Made by a program: the position numbers and the translations under genes. The notes under the pieces were generated by a model that worked only from the letters and a program-made list of their open reading frames with translations, had not been told where the DNA came from and ran no database searches. A DNA stretch of 20,285 nucleotides from Eimeria necatrix (lineage: Eukaryota > Apicomplexa > Conoidasida > Eucoccidiorida > Eimeriidae): the NCBI RefSeq assembly GCF_000499385.1, contig NW_013651672.1, forward strand, positions 5,062 through 25,346, in the 5' to 3' direction. This document shows, in pieces, positions 1 to 10,175 of this stretch. Position 1 is the first letter of the stretch; each line of letters begins with the position of its first letter.

Positions 1-2789
1 TGTCTGCTGCTGCTGTAATGGGTGGGGAATAACAGGCATTCTGGTTCTTTGCGTGTTCCTTTGACTTCACAATAGCTGTCAACGTAGGCATGAAGCTTTT
101 TTGCCCATACGTTTAGTAGCTGCATGTGGCCGACACTTTGCGTTTTTTAAGCTTTGTGGACCATGTAGTACCGAAACGCTGAGATGCGTTTGCGTTTAAT
201 ATCAAATTGAAGCATGCCGCTGGCAATGCCATCGTCAGCTGTTACATCACGTTGCTCTATTGCACGACGTTACATTTTCCGCGCACAGCCGGTGGGTGCA
301 TGCAAGAGAATGTTCGGTGCTTTTCCTTCCTTAGAACGGGGAGCTCCAGAGACGTCGGATTGATGGGGATGGTGTTTGTTCGATGTATCTCGTATCGTTG
401 TGAGGAATCCTGCAACTCCTCACTCAATTGAACTTGAAATGCTTGTTCATGGCAATTAAGGAAACCGTCTTCCGTGCAGAGCTTTGTTGTTGATACAGCT
501 GCGCAATAAAACTAGTGGGTGGTGCCCAATACTTCTTGCCGAGAATTTTTGTCGCATGTTGAGAAAGAGTCGTATTTTGGTACTGAGCAGGTATTCTTCA
601 CGTGAAATGGTGGTCATCTGAATCGCAGAACCCCCAAAGCTTGAAGTCATATGGTGCGTTTGGAAGGCAACGGGCGCGCATGAGAGATCCGCCCTTTTTT
701 TGGTGCAGCCTGTATGTGATAAAACACAATGCTAGTGATTGGTGGCTGAGGTTGCTGAATTTGGGATTTGATGCAATTCGGCTTGTTCAAAGGCTATGGG
801 GGATTTCGCACTAAGTATCAATCCAGTTCTTATGTCTGAATTCAGAACCATTTGCAAGTTGATAGTATTGGTGTGGTGGTGGTATGTAGATTGGCGGGTT
901 GATTCATGATTCTTCAGATTTTGGTCCAAAGCTCCAGGCGAGATTGCTTTAGCTGTTCTTATGAGCATACCTATTCAGGTGAATGTCCTGACTTTCCTGG
1001 CATCGCGTTAGCATTGAAAGTGCGATAAATCGTGCACGCGCTCAATTACCATGCAATGATCGACTTTTGAGCAATCCAGCTAAAGATTTCTCGAGGAGAC
1101 CCCATGCTGAATATGAATTGTTCCCGGAAAGTGCCCTTACGGCCATGATGGCTTTCACTTGAAATTATGCTTTTAACGAAACTGTGCAGGCTGCTGTTCC
1201 ACTTAGTGTCAATTGTTTATATTCTTCGTCGTGGTCTCGTGCAAGCATAATCAAAAGCATATTCATCCTCATTCTGCGCGTGCTGCTGTATTCATTGAAG
1301 ACGTCCGCTTCCTTTTGCATCGTTTCGCAAACGCCTGGCAGGAGTCTGCGGCAAATACTGCCCTTGGAAATTTGAAAAGGATCGGTGTTCCAGGGAGTGA
1401 GTTTTGTTGGAGGCGATTTGTTAGAGAACTGTGGACATTGCATCCATATGTACCCATATGTTGTGTGTTCTATTGTTGGGTGAGTAGTCCGCTTGAAAGT
1501 TCAAATTAAAAGCGAAGAACCACCCTGCATTTACGTTCTTCGTTTTTGATAATTTGGGGCATGTACGTACCACGTAAAGAACGACCATTTTATCTCTTTG
1601 CTTGTGCGGTTTCCACTGTTGGTGGGTGAGAGGCAGCATGGCATTTTGATGCCCGACCCGATCTCAGCAGTCACCAGTGCAGAGGCTTTTGTTCTTTTGC
1701 AAATTGAATCATCACTAAGTACGAAACCTCTGTCGCCAGTTTAGTTACCTTTTCTAGTTCAAGAATACTGGTCTGTGAGTAGCAGCATCGGTTGGGGAAT
1801 GCTGCGCCTTTGGGTGACGACGTTTTGTTCCCCTGGAGTTTGTGGGCGCAGCCAGTACGAGGCTTCTTCATGGCACTAGGGTTGGTTCGAAAGATATCGA
1901 CCACATGTTCAGAGTGACTTCTGTGCTTGACCAAAATCTAAATTTATACCTTAAATTAAGCTGAAGTATCAAAACGACTGAGTAAGCTTATCTTGACGTT
2001 AAGACACATGTTTGATATTTGGAACGTAGCTGAAGAACTGTTAACATGTTTCGCCAAGAGTCTTTTCAGGGGCATAATCCAATCATGGTAATCGAATGCC
2101 TACGGCATTCTCTCGAGGAAACACGCCTGACCAAGATACAGGGTGTTTCTCGCGGAGTGCAGCCGGTGGGTGAAGAGGGAAGACCTTGAGTGTCGGTGTC
2201 CAAGGCTGATGGGTTCGAGTGATCATGTGGTCGTTTATCCGCGGCGGCTGTATTTGAAGCGCCACTAGACATTGTTTTGGCGATGTTCTTGTCAATGTGG
2301 TTTGAAGACTGGTTGGTGCTGCGCGTTCTTCCTCCTTTGATCCGTGTTATCTCAACCCATCGTGCTGCTATGAGTTGTTGTTTCATTGTGACCGCTTTAT
2401 TTTCGTTGGGCCTACAGCAGAACAGACGCATGGCCAGCTACAAGACGTCCGTTCTAATGCTTTTGAAAGCTTCACGCAGAAATGTGAGAAGCATTTAAGC
2501 CACGTGCTTTGTAAGCGGATATACGGAGATGCAGTTGTGCTCGACGGAAGATAGGGATGCATTCTTTTATAGAGGGATGATGTGTGCGTCCTGCTGCTTG
2601 CGACGGTGATGTGTTCACGTGCCTCTGTCGTTGTTTAGCATGTAACAAGAGCATTTAGAGCAGCCAGGTCCGGATACTACAAGGTTCATTGAATGCCTCG
2701 ACTGGCCTGCTGAGAAGTACACAGCAGGCTGACCCAGTTTTGGGATAACAGGGACCTCAAAAAGAGTACCTTGGGATCCTTGCCATTTC
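1..2789. other. Left flank, no confident gene
   Basis: No frame here shows a convincing start, length, codon pattern or family motif. The longest + frame, 207-431, has no ATG at its beginning; it contains several cysteines near its end (residues CISYRC at about 390-410) that loosely resemble the Cys-containing frame at 19124-19438, which is only suggestive. A 49-codon ATG frame lies at 214-363 in another phase. An AATAAA hexamer at 505-510 could be a polyadenylation signal but has no gene to attach to. The + strand is G/T-rich as in the array. Exons of a spliced gene could be hidden here and cannot be excluded by eye. Confidence 0.5.
2114..2152. repeat. Imperfect hairpin
   Basis: GAAACAC at 2118-2124 can pair with GTGTTTC at 2143-2149, and CCTG at 2126-2129 with CAGG at 2139-2142, around a 9-nt loop, with one bulged G and weaker outer pairs. 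No function is implied. It is listed because it is one of the few structured elements in the left flank. Confidence 0.35.
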
Positions 2790-3550
2790 AGGGAGTAAGA
2801 GGACGCTACGCTGATATGTTGTCACGTGATACAGGGCGCCGCGTTGCACTCCTTTTTGATAGAGCTGGGCTACGAAATTAAACGTGCTGCATGTGCTCCT
2901 AACTCTGCCTTGAGCGCGATTATGGTGAAGAAACGGGCTAGGTTCAGACGCATACTTATTTTGCTATGCAGTCCATCACGTTTGTTGAAGCGCCTGACGA
3001 TGAATATGGAAGGTGTTGTCTACCGAAATCCAATTGATGAGCAGTTGTATTCGCTGAGCTCTTGTTGCGAAGTGCTCAAGGGAACTGTGGGGAAAATAGC
3101 TCCTGCGATAAATTTTGGGGCCAGCGTGATGCGGTCGTTGTGTCGATGTCTTTTGTATTGTGCTTTGCTGCGCTGGGGCCGTCCCAAACGCGTGTGATTC
3201 ACCCAGGATTTCCGAATTTTTCTCGCGCATGGACTTCGCTAAGCTCCTCGAACATGCATGCAGCAAACGATAAAGAGAGCACCGGCCGAGCTACAGTGCA
3301 GTTTTCGGCTAAGCTGCCTTTTATTCAATGACCCGATGTAGCTCGAGAGCCTGCAAAGGCACCACAGTTGCACCCTAGCGGAATTTAAGAACCGCCGGCG
3401 CATGGACTTGTAGCTGGACACAGGGTAGGCGCCTCACCTCGTTTTGCGCGCATAGGAATTGCTTGGATACTGTCTGTTGTTGCTTGTTATTGGACGTCAA
3501 AATTTTATGAGGCGACCAAGTGAGACAGGTGCGTGATGAACCGCATGATC
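2790..3550 (+). repeat. Array unit 1 (B body, 5'-truncated)
   Basis: This is the first recognisable array unit. It retains a CACGTG at 2823-2828, in the context that follows the TATA box in other units, then jumps directly into a B-type body homologous to unit 3 (5575-6230). The leader, intron 1 and exon 2 blocks are missing. TGCATGC is at 3255-3261. A + frame at 2826-3197 aligns over about 95 residues with the frame at 5540-5986 of unit 3. Differences between the two copies fall about equally on all codon positions, so this looks like DNA similarity rather than protein conservation. The left boundary is approximate. Confidence 0.7.
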
Positions 3551-4304
3551 ATTTTTTTCCCGCGGTGTCTATGGAGCGCTCAAGTGAAACTTGTCACGCG
3601 AAAGACTGTTCGCAGGATACTGACCTTCTAGGAGGTGCGTTTTGCTTATGAGAAAGTAGCTGAGAGTCGTGAAGGTAGCGGCGACGCTTCCGTGGCTCTA
3701 TTGCTTGGTGGCAATTTTGCTATTGCGTTTTCATTCGCAGCAGCGCCAGCTATTCACGTTAGCTTTTTGTTGTAAAATTAGAATGCTGTAGTGAACAAGC
3801 TGTTTGAACAGCTTATTTCTATTGTTGTTTGTTTTGCAGCCATAATAGCTTCCCGCAGAATGTGTCGCTTTAAAATTGCGGTGCTCTTTGCAGGTGCGCA
3901 CCGCAGATTTCTCTTGTATGTGCTGCCAGCGCCAAACAGTACTGAGGTATGAACGGCTAGCATTCATTTGATCAACACAAATCGCACATTAGTGTTGACT
4001 ACGAATGGGACAAAGAAATGGTCTCTCTTCATGCTGCTGCTGCAAAATCAAAGCATCCTACTTCATGCACTCAGACACTACGCCGAAAAAATGAAGCATC
4101 CTCGAAATACGCGGCCTTCGGCTGCGTTTCTTGCAGTGTATCTGTGAGAGGTTGTGACAGGCCGCGTATTTCGAGCTACGAAGTAAAAAAGCCGCATCAC
4201 ACTGAGTGCATGAAGTAGGATGCTTTGATTTTGCAGCAGCAGCATGAAGAGAGACCAAAAGAAACAGGGTAAGCATCAGTTGTCTAATGTGCGATTTGTG
4301 CCGT
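3551..4304 (+). repeat. Array unit 2 (body replaced by inverted repeat)
   Basis: The 5' half follows the unit plan: CCGCGG at 3560-3565, a degraded TATA region just after it, a donor-like GTGCGT at 3635-3640, and a pyrimidine tract ending in TTTTGCAG at 3839, giving a 205-nt intron-like span. The exon-2 block follows from 3840. At about 3961-3970 the expected second acceptor and body are lost and an inverted repeat (3976-4300) takes their place. An 18-nt palindrome, AAGCTGTT-TG-AACAGCTT, lies inside the intron at 3797-3814. The right boundary is where similarity to the other units stops. Confidence 0.7.
3976..4300. repeat. Long inverted repeat with two in-place complemented 26-nt blocks
   Basis: The arms are 3976-4117 and 4159-4300, 142 nt each, around a 41-nt loop. 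Reading inward they pair as 17 bp perfect (3976-3992 with 4284-4300), 26 nt mirrored (3993-4018 against 4258-4283), 56 bp perfect (4019-4074 with 4202-4257), 26 nt mirrored (4075-4100 against 4176-4201) and 17 bp perfect (4101-4117 with 4159-4175). In the mirrored blocks one side is the exact reverse, not the reverse complement, of the other, so identical bases face each other in a hairpin. Comparison with units 3 and 5 shows that 3993-4018 and 4176-4201 are the altered copies, each at nt 18-43 of its arm. Confidence 0.95.
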
Positions 4305-4935
4305 TTGAGGGCGTTTGTAGTCTCTGCCCTTGATTGGATTCGAACGTATTTTTCGTGTAAATGCGACTCGCTGCTCGTGCAGATTGCCGCACATGTATCA
4401 TGAAAGGCGTTTAATTAAAAGCGTTTACTCGCGTTGGCTGTAGGCTTAGACCGTGTCGGATGTTAATACACATTTTTTTACTTTGTAAAACGAAATTGAC
4501 AGCGAGATGCCGAATTTCGGCTTCAACTGAGGCTTCCTGGTGCACAAATAATAAACGTCTTACATTAAAATGTGCGACATGTTCGCCAGTTTGTACGGTA
4601 GTTTCAGGCTGTTACTTATTTTGTCTGTAGCACGCATCATGCTCTTTAACTCACTTGCTACGGCATGATGATGATTTAGGAAGTTGAGCTGGGACTTTGA
4701 TGAGTTTTGCTTATCAAGGTGTTCTTGCAAAGTGCTGAAGAGAATTTGGAGGCACCATTGCACCTTCAAATAGCTTCGGGAAAACGTGACGCGGTTGGTC
4801 TGCTGATGCCCTTTCCACTGCGATGTGCAGTTTGGCGATTCTCGCAGAATTGTGCAATTTACCCACCGGTTCAAGGGATATGTCGTTTTACTAACTTCAC
4901 TGGAGTCCTCCATGTGTGATCTATCGGAAAACGGC
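4305..4935. other. Non-repeat spacer between units 2 and 3
   Basis: This stretch does not align by eye with any array unit. An AATAAA hexamer occurs at about 4549, and frames on both strands between 4560 and 4943 lack family motifs or coding-like third positions. GGATTCGAAC at about 4335 resembles a tRNA B box, but no A box or cloverleaf is present. It may be an insertion into the array or a very diverged body; I see nothing that decides between these. Confidence 0.5.
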
Positions 4936-6229
4936 CCCTGCATGATCCCTATATAACGCTCGAAAGAGGCTGTCCTCCCAAGTAGATATACGATGTGCCC
5001 TGGCGTTCCAGACGGTATGTTTATTGTAATTAGGATGTGATAGGATGTAGTAAACGTACTGCCAAAGCATTCACGTTTTTATTGTTCAGCGGCGCATTCG
5101 CCATTGAGTTTATGTCGCATTCGCTGTGACGTCACATATTCACGTCAGCCTTTGTTGCAGATCAGGCTCTTGTAGCTAACACGTCGCATAAATGCAATAT
5201 GTCCTTCCTCCCGTTGTTTCACAGGCATGATAGCTTCACGCAGGAAGAGTGGCTTTAAACTGCAATGCGTTTTGCAGTTGAGCGTCACAGGTTTCTGCTG
5301 TATGTGCAGCCAGCACTGGACAATACTGAGTCAAAGCGTAGCATTCATTTTCCCATCCTCTTTAGGTCGTCCAGGCTTCTTGCAGTGTATCTGAGAGTGC
5401 ATGTTGAGCGCTGCGTGTTTCGAGGATGCTATATATTTTGGGCGTCGTGTCTGCATGCCTGGAGTATGATGCTTTGCTTTTGCTGCAGCACCACGAAGAG
5501 AGACAAAAAGATCCTGGATAAGCACCCATTGCCTGATTAATGCCCATTTTCTGGTCTCTGACAACATTTGGCAACTGTGCTCTGAACACAATTATGGTGA
5601 AGAAACGTGCTAGTTTCAGACGGATACTTATTTTTCTATGTAGTGCATCACGTTTATTGAAGCGCCTGACGATGAATATGGACGGTTTTGTTTGCCGACG
5701 TCCAGTTGATGCGCAGTCGTATTCGCTGGGCTATTGTTGCGTAATGCTGAAGAGAGCTATGAAAACCATAGCGCCTGCAATAAACTTTTGGACCGGACTG
5801 ACGCGATCGTTGTCTCAATGTCTTTTGTATTGTGCTTTGCTGCGCTGGGGTCGTTCCAAAACGTGTGATTCACTCAGGTTTTCTAAAAATTATCTTGCAG
5901 ATGGATTTCGCTTGGCTCCCCGAACATGCATGCAGCGAAGGATAAAGAGAGCACCGCCGCCCAGCTACAGTGCAGTGTTCGGCTAAGCTGCCTTTTGCTC
6001 AATGGCCCGATGTGGCACGAGAGCCTGCAAAGGCACCACAGTTGCACACATGCGGAATTTAAGAACCGCCGGCGCATGCATTTGTAGCTGGACACGGGGA
6101 AGGCGCCTCACCTCGTTTTGGGCGCATACGAAATGTTTGGATAACTGCTTGTTTTCGTTTGTTATTGGACACCCGTCAAAATTTTGTGAGGCGACCAAGT
6201 GAGATTGGTGCGTGATGCATCGCATGATC
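4936..6229 (+). repeat. Array unit 3 (complete, B body)
   Basis: This is the only full-length B-type unit, about 1.29 kb. It has TATATAA at 4950-4956, a donor-like GTATGT at 5015-5020 and an acceptor CACAG ending at 5224, a 210-nt intron-like span. The second acceptor is a pyrimidine tract plus TAG near 5366. The body has TGCATGC at 5927-5933. A + frame of 148 codons with a true ATG at 5540 ends at 5986. It is the longest ATG frame in the array but is shifted or stopped in unit 5 and in all A units, so coding is doubtful. The last 129 nt (6101-6229) belong to a tract identical to one in unit 5. Confidence 0.75.
4941..5020 (+). promoter_or_regulatory. Diverged TATA promoter and leader of unit 3
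   Basis: TATATAA at 4950-4956 is followed 65 nt later by GTATGT at 5015. The sequence between them ends in a block resembling the TGGCC-TTCCAG-G block that precedes the donor in other units. CCGCGG and CACGTG are absent here, so this is the most diverged promoter that keeps a TATA box. Confidence 0.45.
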
Positions 6230-6277
6230 ATTCTTTCGCCGCGGTATCTTTGGAGCGCTGAAATGGGATGTACCACG
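6101..6277. repeat. 177-nt tract identical to 8265-8441
   Basis: Every base from 6101 to 6277 matches 8265-8441 (offset 2164), while the flanks differ at once. The tract spans the end of the B body and the next unit's CCGCGG/TATA region. The surrounding unit copies are much more diverged, which points to recent gene conversion or unequal crossover. Confidence 0.9.
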
Positions 6278-7229
6278 AGGACACGTGTTTGGACGAAGTT
6301 CTGTAATTAGTATGTACGTTTTGTTGATAACACCGAGCTGTACTGCGGAGTGAAAGAATAGCATTCATTTGTTTATCCTTTCTAGGTTGGCTGTGTTTTT
6401 CGCAGTGGATCTGTGAGCGGTTTTGGCACGCTCTGTGTTTCGAGGGTGCTACATATTTTGGACATAGTGTCTGATTGCACGGAGTAGGATACTTCGACTT
6501 TGCGCCAAAAGCACAAAGAGAGACGAACGAATACACGATAAGCACTGATTGTCTAGTGAATGCGCACTACGGGCCGTCTGGGAACATGTTGCAGTTCTGC
6601 GCTGGATCACGTTATGATGATGGGAATGTGCTAGTTTCAGACGAGTATTTGCTCTTTTATGCCGCGCATCACGCTTGCTGAAGCGCCGTACAATGCATGT
6701 AATGGTGATGGTTGAACTGTTGCGCAGTTATATTCGTTGAGCGGTTGTTGGGACGTGATGAAATGAACTGGGAGGCATTGTAGGGAATCACGTGTGGAGC
6801 CGAAATGACGCGGGAGGTGCAACAAAGTTCTTTGTATTGTGGTATGCAGGGCTGCAGTTGTTGCACAAGGGTGTGACTCAGTCAGGCTTTCCAAAATCAT
6901 CTCTTTCCTGGATCTCGTGTAGCCTTTTGCATATGCATGCAGCGCGCAATAATGAGACAGCTTGCCCATCTACACCGGCGTTGTTCGCTTTGCGGGTCTT
7001 TTGTCGACTGGCGGGGATAGCTCTAGAGCCTGTAATGGCATCACTCGTGCACTGAATCGGGGATTACGAAATTCCGCCGTACGCACTTGCAGGTGTGTGC
7101 AGTGTAGACGTCAGGCTGTTGGCCTGTGCCTATGAACTATTTGAGCAACTGCCTGCTGTCCATTCCTATTGGGCATCACAATCCGACAGGGGAACCTACT
7201 GAGCACCATGCATGATGCGCTGCATCATT
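6230..7229 (+). repeat. Array unit 4 (A body, intron 1 deleted)
   Basis: The unit starts with CCGCGG at 6239-6244 and a weakened TATA (TATCTTT) just after it. Donor-like GTATGTACGT is at 6310-6319. The sequence then jumps from about 6325 to the block that normally precedes the second acceptor (CTTTCTAG near 6388), so intron 1 and exon 2 are missing. The body is A-type, with TGCATGC at 6934-6940. The last 230 nt match the A-unit end that leads into the next promoter. Confidence 0.7.
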
Positions 7230-8389
7230 ACTTCGCCGCGGTATATAAAGGGTGCGGAAGAGAAACATGTCACTTGAAGGGGCGCTTGCAGGTTGCTGGC
7301 TCTTAGCAAGTACGCTTTGTTAATGCGCGGGTATCCGGTAGTCGTGGAGTTGGCGGATATGAACTCAATGTTTTATTGTTTAATGTGCTGTCGCGTTTGC
7401 GTTTACTTCCCATACGCAGTGGAGGCAGATATTCACGTCAGCCTTTGTTGCGAATTAGGATGCTGTGGAACAGACGTACTTTGGCGACATTGAATCTTTT
7501 TGTATGTCTTGCAGCCTCAATAGCTTTCCGCACGAAGGAGCTGCTTGAAAAGCGCAATGGTATTTGGAGCTTCGCCCAGCAGATTTCTGTTTTATGTGCA
7601 GCCCACACCGAGCCGTACTGGGGAGTGAGAGAGTAGCATTCATTTGCTCATCCTCTGTAGGTCGCCTGTGTTTGGAGTATGCTACATATTTTGGGCGTAA
7701 TGTCTGAATGCCTGCAGTATGATGCTTCGATTTTGCAGCAGCAGCATGAAGAGAGACCAGAAGATCCAGGATAAGCACTGACTGTCTAATCAATGCGCAT
7801 TTTCTGGTGTCTAACCACATTTGGCAACTCTGCTCTGAACACAATTATGGTGAAGAAATGTGCTAGTTTAGACGAATACTTATTTTTCTATGCAGTGCAT
7901 CAAGTCTGTTGGAGCGCCTGACGATGAATATGGAAGGTTTTGTTTGCCGAAGTCCAGATGATGCGCAGTTGTATTCGCTGAGCTATTCTTGCGCAATGCT
8001 GAAAGGAACTGGGAAAACAAAGCGCGTTGAATCACATTTTCATTCGAAATGACGCTGTCGTTGTCTCGATGTCATTTGTAGTGTGCTTTGCTGCGCTGGG
8101 GTCGTTCCAAAACGTGTGATTCACTCAGGACCGGCCTAGCTACAGTGCAGTGTTCGGCTAAGCTGCCTTTTGCTCAATGGACGAGAGCCTGTAAAGGCAC
8201 CACAAGTCCACCCATGCGGGTCTTAAGAAACGCCGGCGCATGCACTTGTAGCTGGACACAGGGTAGGCGCCTCACCTCGTTTTGGGCGCATACGAAATGT
8301 TTGGATAACTGCTTGTTTTCGTTTGTTATTGGACACCCGTCAAAATTTTGTGAGGCGACCAAGTGAGATTGGTGCGTGATGCATCGCAT
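7230..8389 (+). repeat. Array unit 5 (chimera: A-like 5' part, B body)
   Basis: The 5' part is canonical: CCGCGG at 7236-7241, TATATAAA at 7242-7249, donor GTACGC at 7310-7315, acceptor CTTGCAG ending at 7514 (205 nt), exon-2 block 7515-7559, second donor-like GTATTT at 7560 and second acceptor CTCTGTAG ending at 7660 (101 nt). A deletion near 7675 removes part of the post-acceptor block. From about 7720 the body is B-type, and a second deletion near 8130 removes the TGCATGC region. A 1-nt loss near 7868 shifts the frame that is open in units 1 and 3. Confidence 0.7.
7236..7315 (+). promoter_or_regulatory. TATA promoter and leader of unit 5
   Basis: CCGCGG is directly joined to TATATAAA (7242-7249), followed by a GCGGAAGAGAAACATGTCAC-like stretch and, 68 nt after the TATA box, the donor-like GTACGC at 7310. 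In this unit the CACGTG seen in later units is changed to CACTTG. The spacing fits RNA polymerase II initiation about 30 nt after TATA and a leader exon of about 40 nt, which is inference. Confidence 0.55.
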
Positions 8390-8985
8390 GATCATTCTTT
8401 CGCCGCGGTATCTTTGGAGCGCTGAAATGGGATGTACCACGTGGGCAAGTGTTTAAAGCCAGCTGTACAATTAGTGCGTACGTTATGTCGATGGGATAGT
8501 AGCGAGGAGTCGTGAAGGTATCAGCGGTGCTTCCGTCGTTCCGGTGTTAAGTGCAATTTCGTCTTTGCATTTAGTTCCCATTCGCAGTGGCGGCTGATAT
8601 TGACGTCAGCCTTTGTTGCAAATTAGGATGCTGTGGAGCACAAGCAGGTTGGCGGCATTGAATCTTTCGGTGTGTTTGCAGCCTCAATAGCACAAAAGAC
8701 CTGCTTGAAAAGCGCAATGGTATTTGGAGCTTCGCCTGGCAGATTTCTGCTTTTTCTGCAGCCAACAGCGAACTGTACTGAAGAGTGAAAGAACAGCATT
8801 CATCTGCTCATGCTTTCTAGGTTGGCTGTGTTTTCCGCAGTGGATCTGTGTGCAGTGTAGACGTCAGGCTGTTGGCCTGTGTGAGTATGAACTATTTGAG
8901 TAACTGCCTGCTGTCCACTACTATTGGGCATCAAAATCCGACAGGGGGACCTACGCAGCACGATACGTGATTTGCGGCATCATTC
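8390..8985 (+). repeat. Array unit 6 (body deleted)
   Basis: CCGCGG is at 8403-8408, followed by a weakened TATA (TATCTTT) identical to that of unit 4 through gene conversion. A donor-like GTACGT is at 8478-8483 and the acceptor TTTGCAG ends at 8681 (204 nt). The exon-2 block and second acceptor (CTTTCTAG near 8820) are present. At about 8849 the sequence jumps directly to the unit end, so the whole body is missing and the unit is about 0.6 kb. Confidence 0.7.
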
Positions 8986-8996
8986 CGTTGGCGCAA

Positions 8997-9076
8997 TTAT
9001 ATATATATCGCGCGCTGAAGAGAAATGTGTCACGTGAATAGGTGTGTGCAGGGACCTGGCCATCCAGGGAGTATGT
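8997..9076 (+). promoter_or_regulatory. TATA-like promoter and leader of unit 7
   Basis: A 12-nt T/A run (8997-9008) takes the place of the TATA box, and CCGCGG is lost. CACGTG at 9031-9036 and the TGGCCATCCAGGGA block before GTATGT (9071) are kept, 73 nt after the run begins. Confidence 0.5.
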
Positions 9077-9375
9077 TTGGTTGGAGAAGAAGTACCGAGA
9101 AGTCTATGGCATAGCGGCAACGCCCTGAATGTTTTAAGTTTTATTTCCATGTCGCGTCCGCGTTTATTTCCTAGTCGCAGTGGCGGCTGTTATTCACATC
9201 AGCCTTTGTTGCAAATTGGGATGCCGTCGACCACAACTGCTTTGGCGACATTGATTTTTTTTCGTGTTTGCAGCCTCAATCGCTGTCCGCACGAAGGAGC
9301 TGCTTGAAAAGCGCAATGGTATTTGGAGCTTCGCCTGGCAGATTTTTGCATTATGTCCAGCCAACACCGAGCAGT

Positions 9376-10074
9376 ACTGCGGAGTGAAAGAGTAGCATTC
9401 ATTTGTTCATCCTTTCTAGGTTGGCTGTGTTTTCCGCAGTGGATCCGTGAGCGGTTGTGGCACGCTGCGTGTTTCGAGCGTGCTACATATTTTGGGCCTA
9501 ATGTCTGAGTGCACGGAGTAGGATGCTTCGACTTTGCGCCAAAAGCACAAAGGGAGACGAACGAATACCCGATAAGTACTAATTGCCTAGTGAATGCGCA
9601 TTTCGTGCCGTCTGGGAACATGTTGCAGTTCTGCGCTGGCTCACGTTATGATGAAGGGAATGTGCTAGTTTCAGACGAATATTTGCTCTTCTATGCCGCC
9701 CATCACGCTTGCTGAAGCACCGGACGATGCATGTAGTGGTTCGGCTCGTAAAGGTCGAACTGTTGCACAGTTATATTCGTTGAGCGGTTGTTGGGACGTG
9801 ATGAATTGAACTGGGAGACATTCTAAGGAATCACGTTTGGGGCCGAAATGACGCGGGCGGTGTGGCAAAGCTCTTTGTATTGTGGTCTGCAGGGCTGCAG
9901 TCGTTGCACAAGGGTGCGCCTCAGCCTTTCCAAAATCATCTATTTCCTGGGTCTTGTATAGCTTTCTTACACATGCATGCATCGCGCGATAAAGAGAGCA
10001 TTTGCGTGTCTACACTGAGGTTGTTCGGTATGCTGGATTTTTTTTTCATTTGACAGGATAGCTCTAGAGCCTGT
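9376..10074. repeat. Left copy of a 699-nt exact duplication
   Basis: Identical to 10176-10874 at a constant offset of 800. The following base differs at the contig edge (G at 10075 against A at 10875). Other copies of the same body in units 4, 8 and 9 differ at many positions, so perfect identity here is out of line with the array. Confidence 0.95.
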
Positions 10075-10075
10075 G

Positions 10076-10175
10076 NNNNNNNNNNNNNNNNNNNNNNNNN
10101 NNNNNNNNNNNNNNNNNNNNNNNNNNNNNNNNNNNNNNNNNNNNNNNNNNNNNNNNNNNNNNNNNNNNNNNNNNN
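10076..10175. other. Assembly gap of exactly 100 N
   Basis: Exactly 100 Ns, a size commonly used for gaps of unknown length. It is flanked by the two halves of an exact 699-nt duplication, which indicates that two overlapping contig ends were scaffolded without being merged. Confidence 0.98.

Noticed and set aside
3797..3814. 18-nt palindrome in intron 1 of unit 2 as a regulatory operator
   Set aside because: Short palindromes of this size are expected in this much sequence and it is not conserved in other units.
4018..4276. Overlapping + and - frames with the same peptide start in the inverted repeat
   Set aside because: They are the same DNA read from the two arms of the palindrome, not two genes.
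4331..4345. tRNA B-box-like GGATTCGAAC
   Set aside because: No A box, acceptor stem or cloverleaf can be drawn around it.
5540..5986. 148-codon + frame of unit 3 as a protein gene
   Set aside because: It aligns with 2826-3197 in unit 1, but changes fall equally on all codon positions, many are non-synonymous, unit 5 has a frameshift and A units have a stop at the same place.
9199..9621. Minus-strand frame recurring in many units (also at 5331-5591, 6228-6545, 7455-7844, 11446-11706, 12821-13009)
   Set aside because: It runs antisense to the promoter and splice-like signals, its ends differ between units, and similarity among copies is what shared DNA descent gives. Nothing shows codon-level constraint.
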